DNA from: Meridianimarinicoccus marinus
GTDB taxonomy: Bacteria > Pseudomonadota > Alphaproteobacteria > Rhodobacterales > Rhodobacteraceae
DNA length: 64,000 nt
Direction: 5' to 3'
Assembly (NCBI RefSeq): GCF_040689105.1
Contig: NZ_JBFBVU010000004.1
Location: 1 to 64,000 of the forward strand
In this document: positions 1 through 8,234 of the stretch, one piece after another
How positions within the stretch are numbered: position 1 is the stretch's first letter
Layout of the letters: each line of letters opens with the position of its first letter
Position numbers and translations under genes: made by a program
Notes under the pieces: model-generated
Told to the model about the DNA's origin: nothing
Databases searched by the model: none
The model's input: only the letters and a program-made list of their open reading frames with translations

Positions 1-131
1 GTTCGATCCGCTGCCCTTCGGGCCACACGCGCAACGCCATTGCGCCCGGTCCAATGCACCCGGTCTGTCGCAAGCCCTTCTCATCCCGTGCCAACCCCCC
101 TAAAAGGCAGGTGAAACGGATGGAGACCCGC
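1..131. other. Left-edge region upstream of hisB, no gene seen
   Basis: No convincing coding region. An inverted repeat with a 6-bp stem and 5-nt loop lies at 29-45 (GCGCAA...TTGCGC) and could be the terminator of a gene left of the window. A GGAG at 122-125 sits 6 nt before the hisB start chosen here. Confidence 0.4.
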
Positions 132-719
132 ATGCGCAAGGCCAGCATCACCCGCAAGACCGCGGAAACCAGCATCACCGTCGAGATCGATCTCGATGGC
201 AGCGGCAGCTACGACATCCAGACCGGTGTCGGCTTCTTCGATCACATGCTGGACCAGTTGGCCCGCCACGCACTGATCGACATGGTGATTCGGGCCGACG
301 GCGATCTGCACATCGACGATCACCACACCGTGGAAGACACCGGCATCACCCTGGGCCAGGCGCTGAGCGCGGCACTGGGCGACAAGCGCGGCATCACCCG
401 GTACGGTGACTGCCTGCTGCCGATGGATGACGCGCTGTTGCGCGCGGCGCTGGATCTGTCCGGGCGGCCCTTCCTTATCTGGAATGTGGATATGCCGACC
501 CAGAAGATCGGCACGTTCGACACCGAACTGGTGCGCGAGTTCTTCCAGGCGTTCTCGACCCACGGCGGCATCACCCTGCATGTGGACGCGCTGCACGGGG
601 TGAACAGCCACCACATTGCCGAGGCCGCCTTCAAAGCCGTGGCCCGCGCCCTGCGCGATGCGCTGGAAACCGATCCGCGCAAGGCCGGCGATGTGCCCTC
701 GACCAAGGGAACGCTGTAG
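132..719 (+). CDS. hisB: Imidazoleglycerol-phosphate dehydratase
   Basis: HisB dehydrates imidazoleglycerol phosphate to imidazoleacetol phosphate in histidine biosynthesis; it is a cytoplasmic, Mn-dependent enzyme. The 195-residue product has the family's metal-binding motifs: GFFDHMLDQLARH near residue 35, DDHHTVEDTGI near residue 65 and NSHHIAEAAFK near residue 160. It is the short monofunctional form, without the N-terminal phosphatase domain found in enterobacteria. ATG at 132 is preferred because it gives the family's usual length and has a GGAG 6 nt upstream; an in-frame ATG at 120 would add four residues. hisH starts 4 bp after the stop, so the two genes are co-transcribed. Confidence 0.97.
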   Translation: MRKASITRKTAETSITVEIDLDGSGSYDIQTGVGFFDHMLDQLARHALIDMVIRADGDLHIDDHHTVEDTGITLGQALSAALGDKRGITRYGDCLLPMDDALLRAALDLSGRPFLIWNVDMPTQKIGTFDTELVREFFQAFSTHGGITLHVDALHGVNSHHIAEAAFKAVARALRDALETDPRKAGDVPSTKGTL

Positions 720-723
720 GCCG

Positions 724-1362
724 ATGACCACGGTTCTGATCGACTATGAATCCGGCAACCTGCATTCCGCCGAAAAGGCCTTCCAGCGCATGGCGCGGGA
801 TGCGGGCACCGGCGAGGTCATCGTCTCGGCCCGCCCCGAGGATGTCGCCCGCGCCGACCGCGTTGTGCTGCCCGGTGACGGCGCTTTCCCGGCCTGCCTG
901 CGGGGCCTGAAAGCCTGCGACGGGCTGTTCGAGGCGCTGGACGAGGCGGTCCGGCACCGCGCCGTGCCCTTCATGGGGATCTGCATCGGCATGCAGATGC
1001 TGGCCACCACCGGCCATGAGTACGAGGAAACCCCCGGTTTCGACTGGATCGGCGGCGACGTGGAACGGATCGTGCCCGCGGACCCCAGCCTGAAGGTGCC
1101 ACACATGGGCTGGAACGATCTGGTCATCGACCATCCCCACCCGGTGCTGGAGGGCGTTGCCACCGGCGATCACGCCTATTTCGTGCACTCCTTCCAGTTC
1201 CACGTCTCGGACCCGGCCAGCCGTCTGGCCTATGTGGATTACGGCGGCGAGGTCACGGCCATGATCGCGCGCGACAACATGGTCGGCCTCCAGTTCCACC
1301 CGGAAAAAAGCCAGGCGGCGGGCCTGCGGATGATTGGCAACTTCCTGGGCTGGGCCCCCTGA
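724..1362 (+). CDS. hisH: Imidazole glycerol phosphate synthase, glutamine amidotransferase subunit
   Basis: HisH hydrolyses glutamine and passes ammonia to HisF in the fifth step of histidine biosynthesis. The 212-residue protein has the class I amidotransferase triad: nucleophile Cys87 in GICIGMQ, and His192 and Glu194 in QFHPEKS. The oxyanion-strand motif LPGDGAFP near residue 49 is also present. The start at 724 lies just after the hisB stop. The partner hisF is not next to it and does not follow hisA either, so the histidine genes are split in this genome. Confidence 0.97.
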   Translation: MTTVLIDYESGNLHSAEKAFQRMARDAGTGEVIVSARPEDVARADRVVLPGDGAFPACLRGLKACDGLFEALDEAVRHRAVPFMGICIGMQMLATTGHEYEETPGFDWIGGDVERIVPADPSLKVPHMGWNDLVIDHPHPVLEGVATGDHAYFVHSFQFHVSDPASRLAYVDYGGEVTAMIARDNMVGLQFHPEKSQAAGLRMIGNFLGWAP

Positions 1363-1744
1363 GATCACGCCGGGTCGGGGTCTGGTCCGGGCCTGCAACT
1401 CCGCGCCGGAAGCGGATGGGCGCACCCCTTGATGCCCGCGCTTGCGGGGCGCCTCAGCAACCGGACCGCCAGAGTTCGCCCCAAGGTTAACGCAACGTGG
1501 ATGCGCGGAGCCGTCCGGAACCACCCCGGCCTGAAACGCCAAGCACATGATATTTAGTCAAATTTATCAAAGCCCGCGAAACGGCCGATAGGCTTTCGGG
1601 GAATCGAGGCCCCAGGGCACTGCTCCCGCGCCGTCAGGTCTTAACCATCGCCCTCAACTCCGTTGGATTTGAGACAATTCCTTCCGCATCCTTGGATCAT
1701 GACGCGCCAGATGCGGCGCTGAAGTTGTTTCAAGGAGTTGAAAA
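1363..1744. other. Intergenic region hisH to VPLPA-CTERM gene
   Basis: About 380 bp with no credible gene. A small perfect hairpin (CCCGC-GCTT-GCGGG, 1435-1448) lies 70 bp after hisH and may end the hisBH transcript, although no T-run follows. The stretch near 1546-1575 is distinctly AT-rich (ATGATATTTAG, CAAATTTATC) and is the likely promoter zone for the gene at 1745. AAGGAG at 1732-1737 is that gene's ribosome binding site. Confidence 0.5.
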
Positions 1745-2263
1745 GTGAACCTGAAAACCATTGCCCTGGCCGCCATCGTCGCCCTGACGCCTGCCGCCAC
1801 TCTTGCCGCGACGATCTCGCCCAGTTCCAACATCAGCAACGGCGGCAGCTATGACATCGCCAACGGGCCGTTCTTCTGGGACGCCACTTTTTCCAGAGGC
1901 GACGGCGCCGGGTCGGCCTCTTTCACCTTCACCAATTCCACGCTGGGCCGGTTCACGGCGGGGGTCGCGCAGGGCACCGTCCTGCAGTTTTCCGGCAGCT
2001 TCAACGGCGTGACCATCGGGTGGGGCAATGGCCAGTCGCAGACGATTGCCCCCGGCCAGAACGCCATCATCAACGTGCGGTCCCGGCTGGCATCGGGTGG
2101 CTCGGACACGCTGAACGTCGCTTGGGGCGCGGTCACCGGCGATATGGCAAACATCGACCTGGATATCGCGGCGGTGCCCCTGCCCGCAGGCGCGCTGCTG
2201 CTGGGCACCGCGCTGGTTGGTGTGTCCGGCTTGCGCCGCACACGGCGGTCCCGCACCGCGTGA
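1745..2263 (+). CDS. VPLPA-CTERM sorting-domain protein
   Basis: A 172-residue exported protein of unknown specific function. It has an N-terminal signal peptide (hydrophobic core at residues 5-20, cleavage near TLAA) and a low-complexity Ser/Gly/Asn/Thr-rich middle. It ends in the tripartite VPLPA-CTERM signal: VPLPAG near residue 144, a hydrophobic helix, then an Arg-rich tail (RRTRRSR). Such tails are known targets of VPLPA-type exosortases, which anchor or release proteins at the cell surface. The start is GTG at 1745, supported by AAGGAG 7 nt upstream. No exosortase gene is visible in the window. A second VPLPA-CTERM protein lies at 14717-15469. Confidence 0.88.
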   Translation: MNLKTIALAAIVALTPAATLAATISPSSNISNGGSYDIANGPFFWDATFSRGDGAGSASFTFTNSTLGRFTAGVAQGTVLQFSGSFNGVTIGWGNGQSQTIAPGQNAIINVRSRLASGGSDTLNVAWGAVTGDMANIDLDIAAVPLPAGALLLGTALVGVSGLRRTRRSRTA

Positions 2264-2272
2264 TCCAAACCG

Positions 2273-2302
2273 GCCCGCGTCGCCCTGTGGCACGGCGCGG
2301 GC
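2273..2302. terminator. Inverted repeat between convergent genes, possible bidirectional terminator
   Basis: GCCCGCG at 2273-2279 is perfectly complementary to CGCGGGC at 2296-2302, with further pairing possible inside. It lies in the 52-bp gap between the convergent VPLPA-CTERM and DUF2147 genes. There is no T-run, so Rho-independent termination is only suggested. Confidence 0.35.
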
Positions 2303-2315
2303 TGGGCAGACCCGG

Positions 2316-2702
2316 TTACGGCACGCGGGTCCAGACCTGTGTGCGGCAGATTCCGATGACGCAGCCCGAGACCTCCAGCGTGTCGCCTTCCAGCGCCATT
2401 TTCGAGGCATAGGTCTTGTCCCGGTCCGGCGCCCAGATCTTGCCCTTGCCATAGCGCCCGCCCCCATGCGCAACCATGTCCCAGACCATGCGCTTGCCAA
2501 GGGCGGCACTGCTGCGCGAACCACCCCCGGCGTCGAACGCCTGCACCAGCACGCCGCAGACCTTGCCCTCGCAGGGTGACAATTCCACATAGCCATAGAC
2601 GCCGTCGTCGCCCGGCTGGGTCTTCCAGGTGCCAAGCACGGGATCCGCGCAAGCGGCCGTCCCCAATGCGGTCAATGCTGCCGCCAGAACCAAGGTCTTC
2701 AT
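2316..2702 (-). CDS. DUF2147 family exported protein
   Basis: A 128-residue protein with an N-terminal signal peptide (MKTLVLAAALTALGTAACA, probable cleavage before DPVLGTWK). The mature part matches the DUF2147 pattern: an opening GTWKT, a YGYVELS/CEGKVCG segment, and paired cysteines near the C-terminus (GCVIGICRTQVW). The function is unknown; these are small periplasmic beta-rich proteins. The start has a good GGAGGAG upstream. In related genomes a DUF2147 gene commonly sits between hisH and hisA, as here, although on the opposite strand to both. It is divergent from hisA across 140 bp. Confidence 0.85.
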   Translation of the reverse strand: MKTLVLAAALTALGTAACADPVLGTWKTQPGDDGVYGYVELSPCEGKVCGVLVQAFDAGGGSRSSAALGKRMVWDMVAHGGGRYGKGKIWAPDRDKTYASKMALEGDTLEVSGCVIGICRTQVWTRVP

Positions 2703-2842
2703 CTTCGTCTCCTCCCAGGATAGAAGGCTCAGGTGATGTGCAGGTCAGCCTTGTGACAAGTGATACGTTGCGTCGCGCGCCCCTTGGCATTGCCGTCTGC
2801 CCGTGACAGACAGCGGCCAAGTTCTGCCAAGGAAGGTGCCCC

Positions 2843-3562
2843 ATGATCCTGTACCCCGCCATAGACCTGAAAGACGGCCACTGCGTTCGCCTGCTGAAAG
2901 GCGACATGAGCAAAGCCACGGTGTTCAGCGACAGCCCGGCCAAACAGGCCCGCGCCTTTCAGGATGCCGGCTGCGAATGGATCCACCTGGTCGACCTCAA
3001 CGGCGCCTTCGAAGGCCAGCCGGTCAACGCAGCGGCGGTCGAGGCGATCCTTTCCGAAATCTCGGTCCCGGCACAATTGGGCGGCGGCATCCGCGACATG
3101 GCCACCATCGAGATGTGGCTGACCAAGGGCATCTCGCGGGTGATCCTGGGCACCGTGGCGGTCGAGGATCCCGACCTGGTGCGCGCGGCGGCGGCAGCCT
3201 TTCCCGGACAGGTGGCCGTCGGGCTGGACGCGCGCAACGGCTTCGTGGCAACGCGCGGCTGGGCCGAGGAAACCGAGATCGAGGTCACCGATCTGGCGCG
3301 CAAGTTCGAAGACGCCGGTATCGCCGCCATCATCTACACCGACATCAACCGCGACGGTGCCATGCAGGGGCCCAACACCGACGCCACCGCCGCGCTGGCC
3401 CGCGCCACCACGATCCCGGTGATCGCCTCGGGCGGGGTGTCATCCCTGCAGGATCTGATCGACCTGCGCGACTGCGGCGCGCCCCTGAACGGGGCAATCT
3501 CAGGCCGCGCGCTCTATGACGGCGCGCTGGACCTCAAGGCGGGGCTTGTCGCCCTGGCCTGA
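2843..3562 (+). CDS. hisA: Phosphoribosylformimino-AICAR ribotide isomerase
   Basis: HisA performs the Amadori rearrangement of ProFAR to PRFAR in histidine biosynthesis. The 239-residue (beta/alpha)8 barrel has catalytic Asp8 in MILYPAIDLK, Asp129 in VGLDARNG and Thr166 in IIYTDINRDG, equivalent to the known Asp8/Asp127/Thr164 set. The phosphate-binding LGGGIR is at residues 79-84 and ASGGVSS is near residue 200. AAGGAAGG precedes the ATG. In close relatives hisF and hisE follow; here a membrane protein follows instead. Confidence 0.97.
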   Translation: MILYPAIDLKDGHCVRLLKGDMSKATVFSDSPAKQARAFQDAGCEWIHLVDLNGAFEGQPVNAAAVEAILSEISVPAQLGGGIRDMATIEMWLTKGISRVILGTVAVEDPDLVRAAAAAFPGQVAVGLDARNGFVATRGWAEETEIEVTDLARKFEDAGIAAIIYTDINRDGAMQGPNTDATAALARATTIPVIASGGVSSLQDLIDLRDCGAPLNGAISGRALYDGALDLKAGLVALA

Positions 3563-3613
3563 CCGTGCGCGAGGCCGTGGACAGATCTGCCGTCTCTCGT
3601 CGATACTATCCGC

Positions 3614-4366
3614 ATGCTGGATGCGATACTCATCATTCTGGGCGTTGTGGGTCTGGCGGGCGGTTACGACAAGTTTTGTCCGCCCGACCGGAAAGCCGCG
3701 GTGGCGGAGTATGTCTTCGGCGGCGCGCGGACCGATTTCGGCACCTTCGAGCGCGCGGCGATGGAAGACATCCTCCTGCCCTTTGTCGGTGAGGCGTGGG
3801 AGGGTCCCTCCTGGCGCGCCGGTTTCGTGCTTTCGGGGCTCTGCATCCTGGTCCTGGCGCTGCTGAACAATGGTGGCCGGGCAGATCCCCGAAGCTTTTA
3901 CGACCTTGTGGGACTCGTCGGATTCGGTGGACTGATTTCGCTGCCGTTCGTGATGTTCAGCCTGCATGTTTCCAACTGTATTTTCGTGATGCGAGTATGG
4001 CCACGACCGCTGCCGGTTCTGATCGCGGTGGACGCCGGTTTGTCCCTGCTGCCGCTCGTCATTCTCGCAAGCCTCGCCATGGCCTTCTTCGGAGTTTTCG
4101 ATGAGACGCCCGAATGGCTGAAGCAACTGAGCGTCCCGCTCCTGCTGAGCGCCTTCTGGGCCTTGCCCGCCGTGCTGTTCGTCACCGCGGTTCAGATCGC
4201 GGTTCTGCTGTTCGGCACGCTGACCCGGATCATCCTTCTGGCGCTCCGGTCCGCCGGGCGCATGGCCGATCCCAAGAAGCTGTATCAGGCACCGTTCACC
4301 GCCATCGGCCTTGTGGCGGGGCTTGTCATCGCACTGCTGAAACTGACCGCCGCCACGCTGGGATAA
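3614..4366 (+). CDS. Hypothetical multi-pass membrane protein
   Basis: Not recognised. The 250-residue product has about six hydrophobic segments: residues 1-16, about 68-85, 95-117, 130-160, 172-205 and 228-247. A soluble stretch at 18-65 contains the only clear charged region and one Cys (KFCPPDRK). It starts 51 bp after hisA in the same direction, so it may be read through from hisA. No Shine-Dalgarno is obvious before the ATG, leaving the start uncertain. It ends 3 bp before the convergent ychF stop. I see no motif suggesting transport or enzyme activity. Confidence 0.6.
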   Translation: MLDAILIILGVVGLAGGYDKFCPPDRKAAVAEYVFGGARTDFGTFERAAMEDILLPFVGEAWEGPSWRAGFVLSGLCILVLALLNNGGRADPRSFYDLVGLVGFGGLISLPFVMFSLHVSNCIFVMRVWPRPLPVLIAVDAGLSLLPLVILASLAMAFFGVFDETPEWLKQLSVPLLLSAFWALPAVLFVTAVQIAVLLFGTLTRIILLALRSAGRMADPKKLYQAPFTAIGLVAGLVIALLKLTAATLG

Positions 4367-4369
4367 CCG

Positions 4370-5467
4370 TCAGGCGTTGAACAGGAAGTGCAGGACGTCG
4401 CCGTCCTTGACTTCATAGGTCTTGCCTTCCGCGCGCAGCTTGCCCGCGTCCCGGGCACCGCTTTCGCCATTGCAGGTGATATAGTCGTCATAGGCCACGG
4501 TTTCGGCCCGGATGAACCCGCGCTCGAAGTCGCCATGGATGACGCCCGCGGCCTGCGGCGCCAGCGTGCCCTCGCGGATCGTCCAGGCGCGCGCCTCCTT
4601 GGGGCCGACCGTGAAGAAGGTCTCCAGCGACAGCAGATCATAGCCCGCCCGGATCAGCCGATCCAGCCCGGCTTCCTCAAGCCCCAGATCCGACAGGAAC
4701 ACCTCGGCCTCCTCGGCATCCAGCTGGCTGATGTCTTCCTCGATGGCCGCCGAGATCACCACGGTGCCCGCCCCCTGTGCCGCCGCCATCCTGGCAACCT
4801 CGTCGGAGAAGGCATTGCCCGTCCCCGCCGAGTCTTCCTCGACGTTGCAGACATAGAGGATCGGCTTGGAGGTCAGAAGCTGAAGCATTTTCCATGCCTT
4901 GAGGTCTTCCTCGCTCACCTCGACCGTGCGCGCCGGCTTGCCGTCTTCCAGCACGGCCAGAGCCTGTTTCAGCAGGCGTTCCTGCTGCACTGCCTCCTTG
5001 TCGCCGCCGCGCACCTTGCGCGAGAGGTTCTGTAGACGCCGCTCGATGCTCTCCATGTCGGCGATCATCAATTCGGTCTCGATGGTCTCGGCATCGGCCA
5101 TCGGATCGACCCGCCCGTCCACATGGGTCACATCCTCGTTCACGAAGCAGCGCAGCACATGGGCAATGGCATCGACCTCGCGGATGTTGGCCAGAAACTG
5201 GTTGCCCAGCCCTTCGCCCTTGGACGCACCTTTCACCAGCCCGGCGATATCGACAAAGGTGATCCGGGTCGGGATGATCTCTTTCGAGCCGGCAATCCCC
5301 GCCAGTTTTTCCAGACGATCATCGGGCACCGCAACATCGCCGACATTCGGCTCGATGGTGCAGAACGGAAAATTCGCCGCCTGCGCCGCCGCCGTCTTCG
5401 TCAGCGCGTTGAACAGGGTGGATTTGCCCACATTCGGCAGCCCCACGATCCCCATCTTGAAACCCAT
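4370..5467 (-). CDS. ychF: Redox-responsive ATPase/GTPase YchF (OLA1 family)
   Basis: YchF is a universally conserved Obg-related P-loop NTPase that binds ribosomes and acts in stress and translation control. The 365-residue length is standard. Visible motifs are the P-loop GLPNVGKST at residues 9-17, DIAGLVKGAS (G3) near residue 73, and NVEE near residue 205. NVEE replaces the NKxD specificity motif, as is usual in this family and consistent with its preference for ATP. A C-terminal TGS domain ends in EVKDGDVLHFLFNA. It is divergent from trpA. Confidence 0.97.
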   Translation of the reverse strand: MGFKMGIVGLPNVGKSTLFNALTKTAAAQAANFPFCTIEPNVGDVAVPDDRLEKLAGIAGSKEIIPTRITFVDIAGLVKGASKGEGLGNQFLANIREVDAIAHVLRCFVNEDVTHVDGRVDPMADAETIETELMIADMESIERRLQNLSRKVRGGDKEAVQQERLLKQALAVLEDGKPARTVEVSEEDLKAWKMLQLLTSKPILYVCNVEEDSAGTGNAFSDEVARMAAAQGAGTVVISAAIEEDISQLDAEEAEVFLSDLGLEEAGLDRLIRAGYDLLSLETFFTVGPKEARAWTIREGTLAPQAAGVIHGDFERGFIRAETVAYDDYITCNGESGARDAGKLRAEGKTYEVKDGDVLHFLFNA

Positions 5468-5569
5468 GATACGTCCCTCCTTGGCACCGGCATGCTCTTA
5501 GGCGCACGGCCCAGCCTGTGCAAGCGCTGACGCCCTTGCGGCCAGGTCACACGCCCCCGCGCGCCCCGC

Positions 5570-5612
5570 TTTTTCTTGTCATAAATACTCAACTTGCGGC
5601 GCGCAGCGCCGC
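5570..5612 (+). repeat. Short interspersed motif copy 1 with adjacent palindrome
   Basis: The 21-bp segment 5570-5590 has the pattern TTTTTCTTG-N4-AAATACTC and matches 13041-13061 at 18 of 21 positions; a weaker copy is at 8235-8255. It is followed by a perfect 7-bp stem with a 3-nt loop (GCGGCGC-GCA-GCGCCGC, 5596-5612). It lies in the divergent ychF/trpA gap. It is likely a small repetitive intergenic element; its function is unknown. Confidence 0.55.
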
Positions 5613-5672
5613 CCGCTTGCCTTTTCCGGCCCCATGGGCGACACCACCCCGACGACATTCAGAGGGCCCGCC

Positions 5673-6464
5673 ATGACTCGTATCGATCGCAAATTCGCCG
5701 ACCTTCGTGCCGAGGGAAAGAAAGCCTTCGTGGCCTATGTAATGGCGGGCGATCCGGACTACGACAGTTCTCTGGACCTGATCAAGGCGCTGCCCGCCGC
5801 AGGGGTCGACATCATCGAACTGGGGCAGCCGTTCACAGACCCGATGGCCGACGGCCCGACCATTCAACTGGCCGGGCAGCGCGCCCTGAAGGCCGGGCAG
5901 ACCCTGGACAAGACCCTGCAGATGGCCCGCGCCTTCCGCGAGACCGACGACAGCACCCCGATCGTGATGATGGGGTACTACAACCCGATCTACAATCGCG
6001 GCGTGGAGCGCTTCCTCGACGATGCCAAAGACGCCGGGATCGACGGGCTGATCGTGGTCGACCTGCCGCCCGAGGAAGATGACGAGCTGTGCATTCCGGC
6101 CCAGAACGCCGGGTTGAACTTCATCCGCTTGGCCACCCCCACGACCGATGACAAGCGCCTGCCCAAGGTGCTGCAGAACACCTCGGGCTTCGTCTATTAC
6201 GTGTCCATCACCGGCATCACCGGCGCGGCCGCCGCCTCGGCAACCGACGTGGCCCCGGAAGTCGCCCGCATCAAGGCCAGCACCGATCTGCCGGTCATCG
6301 TCGGCTTCGGCATCCGCTCGCCGGAAACGGCACAAGAGATCGCCTCGGTGGCCGATGGCGCCGTTGTCGGCTCGGCCATCGTCAAGCTGGTGGAAGAGGG
6401 CAAGTCGACCTCCGAGATCGTCGCCTTCGTCAAGGGGCTGGCCGAGGGCGCGCACCGCGCCTGA
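5673..6464 (+). CDS. trpA: Tryptophan synthase alpha subunit
   Basis: TrpA cleaves indole-3-glycerol phosphate to indole and glyceraldehyde 3-phosphate; indole is channelled to TrpB. With the ATG at 5673 the protein is 263 residues and the catalytic acids fall at the canonical Glu49 (IIELGQPF) and Asp60 (TDPMADGPTIQ). The phosphate-binding loop GFGIRSPE is near residue 211. The longer in-frame start at 5634 would add 13 residues not typical of the family. trpB and trpF are not adjacent; the next gene is convergent, so trpA stands alone here. Confidence 0.96.
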   Translation: MTRIDRKFADLRAEGKKAFVAYVMAGDPDYDSSLDLIKALPAAGVDIIELGQPFTDPMADGPTIQLAGQRALKAGQTLDKTLQMARAFRETDDSTPIVMMGYYNPIYNRGVERFLDDAKDAGIDGLIVVDLPPEEDDELCIPAQNAGLNFIRLATPTTDDKRLPKVLQNTSGFVYYVSITGITGAAAASATDVAPEVARIKASTDLPVIVGFGIRSPETAQEIASVADGAVVGSAIVKLVEEGKSTSEIVAFVKGLAEGAHRA

Positions 6465-6492
6465 CGGCCTCCACCAGACGCGGCACCGGCCC

Positions 6493-7296
6493 TTACGGCT
6501 TCAGCCGGAAGCCGGTGCGGAACCAGCGCAGGCAGACAGCCAACACCGCCGCGGTGGCCAGCAGGCAGACCGGCAGCCCGATCCAGGGCGAGCTGTCCGA
6601 GGTGCCCAGCACGCCAAAGCGCACCCCGTCGATCAGATAGAACACCGGGTTCACATGGGTCAGCACCTGCATCGCGGGCGGCAGCCCCTCGACCGAATAG
6701 AAGGTGCCGGACAGGAAGCTCAGCGGCGTGATGATGAAATTGGTGATCGCCGCCATCTGGTCGAACTTGTTGGCCAGGATCGCGGCGATGATCCCCAGCC
6801 CGCCCAGAAGCGCACTGCCCAGCACCACGAAGACCAGCACCCAGACCGGATGTGCGATCCCCTGGCCCAGGAAAATCGCCGCAACGATCAGGATGGCCGC
6901 CGCCACGAACAGACCGCGCCCGACCGACCCGGCCAGATAGCCCGCCACCAGTTCCGCCGGCGACAGCGGCGGCATCAACGTGTCGACGATATTGCCCTGC
7001 ACCTTGGCAATCATGATCGCCGAGGATGTGTTGGCAAAGGCGTTCTGGATCACCGTCATCATCAGGATGCCCGGCGCCAGGAACTGGGTGAAGGGCACGC
7101 CCATGACGTCGCCCCGCCGGGTGCCGATCGCCAGCGAGAAGATGGCCAGGAACAACCCCGCCGTGATCAACGGGGCCATCAGGGTCTGCGACCAGACCGC
7201 CAGAAAGCGCCGCACCTCGCGTTCGGCCAGGGTTGCCACGCCCAGCCAGTTGACGCGGCCAAAGCGCCGTTCGCCCATTCCGGTCATTTCCGTCAT
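6493..7296 (-). CDS. ABC-2 type transporter permease
   Basis: A 267-residue inner-membrane permease of the ABC-2 superfamily with about six transmembrane segments. The region around residues 60-110 (LAPGILMMTVIQNAF, then KVQGNIVDTLMPPLSP) and the segment LSFLSGTFYSVEGLPP near residue 195 are typical of the YadH/DrrB-like group, which exports drugs, polysaccharides or lipids. No ATP-binding partner is in the window, so the substrate cannot be inferred. It ends 28 bp from the convergent trpA and is divergent from gcrA. Confidence 0.85.
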   Translation of the reverse strand: MTEMTGMGERRFGRVNWLGVATLAEREVRRFLAVWSQTLMAPLITAGLFLAIFSLAIGTRRGDVMGVPFTQFLAPGILMMTVIQNAFANTSSAIMIAKVQGNIVDTLMPPLSPAELVAGYLAGSVGRGLFVAAAILIVAAIFLGQGIAHPVWVLVFVVLGSALLGGLGIIAAILANKFDQMAAITNFIITPLSFLSGTFYSVEGLPPAMQVLTHVNPVFYLIDGVRFGVLGTSDSSPWIGLPVCLLATAAVLAVCLRWFRTGFRLKP

Positions 7297-7347
7297 GTTC
7301 CGCCTTCCATGTTTCGCTGCTGTCTCGGCTTCCGGTCCGTCACACCG

Positions 7348-7352
7348 GACTC
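7348..7352. promoter_or_regulatory. GANTC methylation site upstream of gcrA
   Basis: A GACTC site in the divergent permease/gcrA region, 17 bp before the candidate -35 element. GANTC is the CcrM methylation target, and GcrA proteins act at methylated GANTC promoters, so gcrA or the permease gene may be cell-cycle controlled. One such site can occur by chance. Confidence 0.35.
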
Positions 7353-7368
7353 AATCCGCAAGGACACC

Positions 7369-7396
7369 TTGTATCCGGCGGCACGAAGATTAAAAT
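7369..7396 (+). promoter_or_regulatory. Candidate sigma-70 type promoter for gcrA
   Basis: TTGTAT (7369-7374) and TAAAAT (7391-7396) are separated by 16 bp and are the most AT-rich hexamers in this gap. A transcript would have a leader of about 70 nt containing the hairpin at 7418-7443. Confidence 0.35.
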
Positions 7397-7417
7397 AGGC
7401 ATCTGCTGAATTTCTCC

Positions 7418-7443
7418 AAGGCGTCCGGGTCGACGGGCGCCTT
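7418..7443 (+). other. Hairpin in the gcrA leader
   Basis: AAGGCG (7418-7423) pairs with CGCCTT (7438-7443) around a GC-rich centre and is followed by CTCGTTT. It resembles a short intrinsic terminator placed between the candidate promoter and gcrA, so it could attenuate transcription or shape the leader RNA. Confidence 0.35.
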
Positions 7444-7474
7444 CTCGTTTGACCCATGTCTGCAAGGTGGCCTC

Positions 7475-8068
7475 ATGTCCTGGACCGAAGAACGCGTCGA
7501 GATCCTGAAGAAAATGTGGGCCGACGGCCAAAGTGCCAGCCAGATCGCGAAGGAACTGGGCGGGGTGACCCGCAATGCCGTGATCGGCAAGGTGCATCGC
7601 CTGGGCCTGTCCAACCGCAATACCGGTGCTGCACCGGCCAAACCGGCGGAGCCTGTGGCCAAACCCGCACCGGCCGCCGAAAAACCGGCCGGCCCTGCCG
7701 CTGCAGCGAAACCCGCGCCGCAACCGGCCGCCGCGCCTGCGGCTGCGGCCCCTGCCTCTCCGGCACCGAAACCGGCGCTGCCGGCCCGCAAGGCGATCAT
7801 ACCCGCGGGCCAGCCGCTGCCGCCGCAACCTTCGGCCAATGAAATCTCGCCCGAGGCCCTGGCCTCGCAGCGCGAGGTCGAGAAAAAGGCGCGCAAGCTG
7901 ACCCTGATGGAACTGACCGAGCGCACCTGCAAATGGCCCATCGGTGACCCCGCGACCGAGGATTTCTGGTTCTGTGGCCTGCCCGTGGAACAGGGAAAAC
8001 CCTATTGCGAGGCGCATGTGGGCGTGGCGTTCCAGCCCATGTCCTCGCGCCGCGACCGCAAGCGGTAA
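7475..8068 (+). CDS. gcrA: Cell-cycle regulator GcrA
   Basis: GcrA is an alphaproteobacterial transcription factor that binds sigma-70 RNA polymerase and activates genes with CcrM-methylated GANTC promoters. The N-terminal 48 residues form the helix-turn-helix (MSWTEERVEILKKMWADG, then GVTRNAVIGKVHRLGLS). A low-complexity Ala/Pro/Lys linker covers about residues 50-125, longer than in Caulobacter. The C-terminal sigma-binding domain contains TCKWPIGDP near residue 150, FWFCGLP and GKPYCEAH, with the conserved cysteines. An AAGGTGG lies before the ATG. It is transcribed alone. Confidence 0.96.
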   Translation: MSWTEERVEILKKMWADGQSASQIAKELGGVTRNAVIGKVHRLGLSNRNTGAAPAKPAEPVAKPAPAAEKPAGPAAAAKPAPQPAAAPAAAAPASPAPKPALPARKAIIPAGQPLPPQPSANEISPEALASQREVEKKARKLTLMELTERTCKWPIGDPATEDFWFCGLPVEQGKPYCEAHVGVAFQPMSSRRDRKR

Positions 8069-8098
8069 GCCCCGGCCCAAGGGCCAGGACGCGCCAAC

Positions 8099-8125
8099 CC
8101 CCGACCCGATCTGTTCGGGCCGGGG
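8099..8125 (+). terminator. Strong hairpin downstream of gcrA
   Basis: CCCCG-A-CCCGA pairs with TCGGG-C-CGGGG around a 5-nt TCTGT loop: ten base pairs with a single A/C mismatch. It lies 30 bp after the gcrA stop. No T-run follows, but the position and stability fit a terminator. Confidence 0.45.
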
Positions 8126-8234
8126 CACCCTGTGCCGGGTCCGGGACGACGGCGCGGCGCCCGCGCTGCCAAGGGGGCGCTTCAGCACTGGAAAATAATG
8201 GCGCGCGCAATCACGCCGCCCGGCCACTGCGCAG

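Noticed and set aside
5673..6464. A trp operon around trpA
   Set aside because: The flanking genes are ychF (divergent) and an ABC permease (convergent); no other trp gene is present.
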